Assembly (NCBI RefSeq): GCF_003031405.1
Contig: NZ_CP020469.1
Coordinates: 3,038,001 to 3,102,000, forward strand
Direction: 5' to 3'
Length of the DNA: 64,000 bases
Source of the DNA: Halomonas sp. 'Soap Lake #6'
GTDB taxonomy: Bacteria; Pseudomonadota; Gammaproteobacteria; Pseudomonadales; Halomonadaceae
The notes beneath the pieces were generated by a model, which worked only from the letters and a program-made list of their open reading frames with translations, was not told the origin of the DNA and did not search any database. This document shows positions 59,940 through 64,000 of the stretch, one piece after another; position 1 is the first letter of the stretch, and every line of letters begins with the position of its first letter. The translations under genes were made by a program, and so were the position numbers.

Positions 59940-60626
59940 ATGACGGGACGCCTACATGTGCAACGCCTATCGCTTTCGCGCCTTGTGCCATCACTTGGCA
60001 GCGCGGAAGCGCTGATTGAGTCCCCCAATTTAGCACCGCGACAGCCTGTATCCGCAATTCGCTTTGAAGGGGGGCAGTATCGCTTACAACCACTGTTCTG
60101 GGGGCTGACGCCGCCCTGGCTAAAGGTGCTTGATCATGCCCCTCACTGCGCTCGGGCGGAAACACTTAAGTCACGTACGATGTTCAGTGAGGCATTTAGT
60201 GCCCGTCGCTGCGTGGTACCGGTAAGCGGCTTTTACATTTGGAAAACGCAACCACGCAGCAAGCAACCCTACTTAGTCACCCATGTTGCTCGAACCCCTC
60301 TTTTTTTAGGGGCACTTTGGTGCCGTTATCACACGACACTAACCACCTTTACCGACTCTACAGCGCTGATCAGCGTACCGGCTAATGCCTGTCTATCATC
60401 ACTTACTGACCGATTACCCGTAGTTATTGCACCGGAGGCGTTAACACGCTGGTTAGACCCAAGCACAGCACTAACCGACCTTGAGGCGCTATTAACCCCC
60501 GCGCCCCTGGAACTGTTAGGCGCTTTCCCGGTATCAAAGCATGTTAATAATCCTGCCTATCAGTCATTGTCCTGCGCTCATCCGACCGGGCCGATGCTGC
60601 GCTGGGCTGTGTCACAGGAGCTGTAA
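59940..60626 (+). CDS. SRAP (YedK/HMCES)-family protein lacking the catalytic residues
   Basis: A protein of 228 residues with the SRAP fold pattern: LAPRQPV, PLFWGLTPPWLK, CARAETLKSRTMF, RRCVVPVSGFYIWK and LTDRLPVVI. Family members protect abasic sites in single-stranded DNA through Cys2. Here the N-terminus is MTGR, not MCGR (Cys2 to Thr). The NARAET Asn is Cys70, the GFYEW Glu is Ile100 and the HxRMP His is Thr156. Thus it probably cannot form the usual DNA crosslink, although the fold seems intact and the frame is undamaged. Its stop overlaps the M16 protease start (TAATG). Confidence 0.8.
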   Translation: MTGRLHVQRLSLSRLVPSLGSAEALIESPNLAPRQPVSAIRFEGGQYRLQPLFWGLTPPWLKVLDHAPHCARAETLKSRTMFSEAFSARRCVVPVSGFYIWKTQPRSKQPYLVTHVARTPLFLGALWCRYHTTLTTFTDSTALISVPANACLSSLTDRLPVVIAPEALTRWLDPSTALTDLEALLTPAPLELLGAFPVSKHVNNPAYQSLSCAHPTGPMLRWAVSQEL

Positions 60627-63475
60627 TGTTGCGACCTCATAAAATGTTCGCCCCACCCTTTGCACGACAAGCCACTGCATGCGTTGTAGTAAGCATAGCC
60701 TGGTGCGTGCCCAGTGCTTTCGCTCAAGATACGCCAATAGCTGACGTCACTACACCGACGGTCAGCCCATTTGATAGCCGTGATTATCGGGTACTTACCC
60801 TTGAGAATGGCCTTCAAGCCCTACTGGTTAGCGACCCTGATGCCGATAAAGCTGCCGCATCCATGAACGTTCGTGTGGGTAGTGCCCAGGACCCCGAGGA
60901 TCTACAAGGACTGACACACTTTTTAGAACACATGCTGTTCCTGGGCACCGAGCCCTACCCGGAGTCAGATGCCTACCAGAGCTATATTTCGGACAACGCC
61001 GGTTCCCACAATGCGTTTACCGCCCAGCAAGACACTAACTACTTTTTTGATGTAGAGCCATCCGCACTACCTGGTGCACTGGACCGCTTCAGCGAATTTT
61101 TCCTCTCGCCGCTGTTTAACGCCGATCACCTTGAGAGTGAGCGAAACATTGTTCACTCAGAGTATATGGCCCGCATACGTGATGAATCACGCCGTGAAAA
61201 TGACGTACTCAATCAGCTCTTAAACGCCGACAACCCGACAACCGGCTTTGCTGTTGGCAGCCGTGATACCCTGGCAAACCCACCCGAAGGCGAAGCAACG
61301 CTACGGGAACGGGTTATCGACTTTTATCACCGCCACTACGATGCCAATGTAATGAACTTGGCCATTGTGGCACCGCAATCACTGGATACTCTTGAGGAGT
61401 GGGTTGTTGAACGGTTTGCCGACATCCCGGATAACGGCCTCAGCGTGCCAACTATTGATGCCCCACTGGTAGATGCCGATACCCTGCCACGCTATATCGA
61501 ACGCCAATCGTTACAGGATCGCCGCCAGCTGCGTTTCTATTTCCCGATTCCCGACCCTACCGACGAGTATCGCACCAAACCGACCCAACTGATTTCACAC
61601 TTACTGGGCGATGAAGGCAATGGCAGCCTACTTGCCGTACTGCGTGAAGCTGGCCTGGCTGATGCACTCTCTGCCGGCATAGGACGTGGTGACGGGAAAG
61701 ATGCACTGTTCACAATATCCATCAGCCTAACGCCTGCTGGCGCTGAGCGACTGGATGACATCGAAGCCACGCTGTTTGCTGCCATTGAGCAAATTCGCGA
61801 GGAAGGGATAGATAATTGGCGCTACGAAGAACAGAAAAGCCTTAGCGAACAGGCATTTCGTTTCCAGCAACACGGTGCACCACAGCAGGAAGCTACTCGC
61901 TTGGCGATGAGCCTCTCGCGCTACCCCGTAGAAGATGTACAGTACGCGCCGTATCGTATGGATGGTATGGATAGTGAGCGCCAGCAGATCTATTTAGACG
62001 CGCTAACGCCCGATAATATGCTGCGCTTTTACTCATCACCCGATATCGAGAGCGAAACAATCTCACCCTGGTTTAACACCCAGTGGAGAGAACAGCAGCC
62101 CAAACAGCGCGGCCGAGCGCTCAGCGGCCTAGCACTGCCTGAACCAAACCCATTTATCGCCAACGACTTAACGCTGCTGGAGGGTCAGGATGAGCAGCCC
62201 AGCGTATTGGTAGACTCTCCATCGTTTACCGCTTGGCATATGCAGGATGCCCGCTTTAACACTCCAAGCGTTGAATGGCGGGTTAGCCTGCAACATCCCA
62301 GCGCCAGCTACTCCGCAGAAGAAGCCGTACTTAACCGCTTACTGGCAAGTTGGTTAAATGACAGCTTAAACGAGTCACTCTACCCGGCTTGGCTTGCAGG
62401 ACAGTCATTTAGCGCTTACTCGCATTCACGGGGCATCACGCTGTCGTTCTCAGGCTGGCGTGACGGTCAAACACCACTCATTGAGCAAGCGCTTGAGCAG
62501 TTGCAAACAGCCCATATTTCGCCCAGCGCTTTTGAGCGCGTGCGCTACCAGCTACAGCGCGAATGGCGTAATGCTCCCCAAGCATCACTTTATGGGCAGG
62601 CCAGCCGTGCACTAGGAGAGGCGCTGCTTACCCCTCAGTGGTCTAGCGCCGAACTGTTTAATGCAAGTCAGCGCTTGGAGCTCCAGCACTTAGAAAACTT
62701 CCGCAAGCGTTTTTTGAACGGCTTATATGTAGATGCAATGGCCATTGGTAACCTGGATGCGGCGCTTGCAAGTGAACAGGCTAGCTTGATACGCGACGCT
62801 CTTACGCCTCGTTTAACCCGCGAAGATATTGGCGAACTAACGCCTCTTGCCGTGAACGACCAAGCGAGCGTACTTCACCCTCACAGCAACCGAGAAGAGT
62901 CGCTGGTGATGCGCTACCTACAAGGGCGCAACCAAACCACTGCAGAGCAGGCGACTATAAGCGTTTTGGCACAGTGGCTAGACACCCCCTTCTATCAGCA
63001 GCTTCGCACTGAGGAGCAGTTAGGCTATATCGTCAATGCGGGCTATTTACCGCTACTTGACGCACCCGGCCTCGTGCTCGTTGTGCAGTCGCCTGATGTC
63101 GATAGCAGTACCATTGCCGAACGCATGGATGCCTTTATGGGTATGGCAAGTGAGCGACTGGATCAACTGACCGATGAAGCGCTGGCCCCCCATCGCCAGG
63201 CCCTCCATGACCGATTGCGCCAACGCGACACCAGCCTGTCAGGCATGGCCAATCGTTTTTGGCAGGCAACGGCTCTGGAGCAGGTGCGCTTTGACCGCCG
63301 CGAGCAGCTAGCAGCCCTTGCCTTAGAAGTAAGCGTCGAGGATATTCAAGCGCTATGGCCTTCTCTCCTGTCACACCAGTTGGATATTCGCTTTAATCCA
63401 GGCGACGAGCCCAGCGATATTGCTGCCTATCGCGAAGCACTCGCCCCCCTGCCTAAAACAGCCGATAATGATTAA
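60626..63475 (+). CDS. Periplasmic M16 zinc metalloprotease (pitrilysin-like)
   Basis: A protein of 949 residues. The signal peptide TACVVVSIAWCVPSAFA ends before QD. The inverted zinc motif HFLEH is in LTHFLEHMLFLGTEPYP, and the downstream Glu ligand is in ESERNIVHSEYMARI. The C-terminal inactive half has RTEEQLGYIVNAGYLP, a substrate-binding R/Y region typical of the insulysin/pitrilysin type. It probably degrades short peptides in the periplasm. Coupled to the SRAP-like gene. Confidence 0.92.
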   Translation: MLRPHKMFAPPFARQATACVVVSIAWCVPSAFAQDTPIADVTTPTVSPFDSRDYRVLTLENGLQALLVSDPDADKAAASMNVRVGSAQDPEDLQGLTHFLEHMLFLGTEPYPESDAYQSYISDNAGSHNAFTAQQDTNYFFDVEPSALPGALDRFSEFFLSPLFNADHLESERNIVHSEYMARIRDESRRENDVLNQLLNADNPTTGFAVGSRDTLANPPEGEATLRERVIDFYHRHYDANVMNLAIVAPQSLDTLEEWVVERFADIPDNGLSVPTIDAPLVDADTLPRYIERQSLQDRRQLRFYFPIPDPTDEYRTKPTQLISHLLGDEGNGSLLAVLREAGLADALSAGIGRGDGKDALFTISISLTPAGAERLDDIEATLFAAIEQIREEGIDNWRYEEQKSLSEQAFRFQQHGAPQQEATRLAMSLSRYPVEDVQYAPYRMDGMDSERQQIYLDALTPDNMLRFYSSPDIESETISPWFNTQWREQQPKQRGRALSGLALPEPNPFIANDLTLLEGQDEQPSVLVDSPSFTAWHMQDARFNTPSVEWRVSLQHPSASYSAEEAVLNRLLASWLNDSLNESLYPAWLAGQSFSAYSHSRGITLSFSGWRDGQTPLIEQALEQLQTAHISPSAFERVRYQLQREWRNAPQASLYGQASRALGEALLTPQWSSAELFNASQRLELQHLENFRKRFLNGLYVDAMAIGNLDAALASEQASLIRDALTPRLTREDIGELTPLAVNDQASVLHPHSNREESLVMRYLQGRNQTTAEQATISVLAQWLDTPFYQQLRTEEQLGYIVNAGYLPLLDAPGLVLVVQSPDVDSSTIAERMDAFMGMASERLDQLTDEALAPHRQALHDRLRQRDTSLSGMANRFWQATALEQVRFDRREQLAALALEVSVEDIQALWPSLLSHQLDIRFNPGDEPSDIAAYREALAPLPKTADND

Positions 63476-63494
63476 GTAGTGAGCGCCCGCCAGC

Positions 63495-64000
63495 TCAGGC
63501 ATCAAATGCCTGGGCTGGCATCATCGACTCAACGTACATTACCAACTCTTCCAATACTTGGCGCTCATGATCAGTAAGCGACTGCTGGTTGTAACGTTCA
63601 ATTTCCCGTGCAAATGCTTTTAGCGTAAAACCCGCGATGGCCGGATCGTTGATCCGCGTCCAGCGAAACGCTTCCCAAAGCTCCCGCTCTTCACCCTCTA
63701 GGGTTTCTGGATAGCTACGGGCGCGATAGCGGAATAGCATCTCCTCCAAGCGTGGATCCTGAAAAGCAAAGCGCTGGCCAACTAAATCCCAAGGCTCCAT
63801 GGCCCGAACACGCTCCATCTGCTGGCGGTCGGCGGCAGAAAAGAAGCTACCGGAATAGAGCATCAAGTCTGGATCGTGTGGCGTATCCTCATAAGCCGCA
63901 TTGAACACCTCTGTCACTTTCTGCGCCACTCCGCTGGCAGCACGCAACGTTTTCCAGTGACGGCGACAGGCCTCCATATTTAGCCCCAAACGTTCAACGA
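63495..64000 (-). CDS. sbcB: Exodeoxyribonuclease I, C-terminal part (cut by window edge)
   Basis: The frame is open to the window end, so the N-terminal exonuclease core is outside. The visible 167 or so residues match the ExoI C-terminal domain: VERLGLNMEACRRHWKTLR, LMLYSGSFFSAADRQQMERV, DPRLEEMLFRYRARSYPETL and the final helical region. ExoI degrades 3' single strands and binds SSB. It converges with the M16 gene across a 19-base gap. Confidence 0.9.
   Translation of the reverse strand, partial: VERLGLNMEACRRHWKTLRAASGVAQKVTEVFNAAYEDTPHDPDLMLYSGSFFSAADRQQMERVRAMEPWDLVGQRFAFQDPRLEEMLFRYRARSYPETLEGEERELWEAFRWTRINDPAIAGFTLKAFAREIERYNQQSLTDHERQVLEELVMYVESMMPAQAFDA

Overview
The window is a stretch of core chromosome from a gammaproteobacterium. 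Gene order, operon content and the acidic proteins point to the Halomonadaceae (Halomonas and relatives); this is inference from gene order and protein character, not from a database match. Blocks such as bamA-rseP-dxr-cdsA-uppS-frr-pyrH-tsf-rpsB, map-glnD-dapC-yffB-dapD-dapE, hom-thrC with dsbC-xerD, rpsP-rimM-trmD-rplS and ftsYEX-rpoH match the arrangement known in pseudomonads and other gammaproteobacteria. I see no rRNA, tRNA, insertion sequence, prophage or CRISPR array.

Layout. 1-8805 (minus): a cut bamA, rseP, the isoprenoid/phospholipid genes dxr, cdsA and uppS, then ribosome recycling, UMP kinase, EF-Ts and S2. 9153-16904 (plus): map, the nitrogen sensor glnD and the succinylase branch of lysine/diaminopimelate synthesis (dapC, dapD, dapE) with a thioredoxin-fold gene and an unknown gene. 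16993-23377: a membrane-anchored cold-shock protein, slyX, ald, a thioesterase, rlmI, mutM, rpmG, rpmB and radC. 23527-28322 (plus): coaBC, dut, algC, argB, slmA. 28429-32712 (minus): rpoH, ftsX, ftsE, ftsY. 32802-33736 (plus): rsmD, zapB. 33814-40050 (minus): rimI, a long HolD-like clamp-loader subunit, bolA, an MFS exporter, an acidic unknown protein, lysS and prfB with its programmed frameshift. 40316-44969: a FadL-type porin, then a MerR regulator, copper ATPase and microprotein cassette. 44976-56102 (minus): yitT, a divergent recJ, thrC, hom, dsbC, xerD, rplS, trmD, rimM, rpsP, ffh. 56310-64000: ypjD, a CorC/HlyC protein, an acyltransferase with its TetR regulator, a degenerate SRAP protein, a large M16 protease and the end of sbcB.

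Most genes are essential housekeeping genes, and no large undescribed system is evident. The most unusual items are: an SRAP (YedK/HMCES-type) protein that has lost all its catalytic residues; a cold-shock domain tethered to two membrane segments; a 23-residue membrane microprotein coupled to copA; a 147-base perfect hexamer repeat inside ftsY; a divergent RecJ; and short tandem duplications (11-19 base units) that recur in intergenic DNA, several of them starting at or within a stop codon. Operator-like dyads are visible for the MerR/copA, fadL and TetR/acyltransferase promoters.
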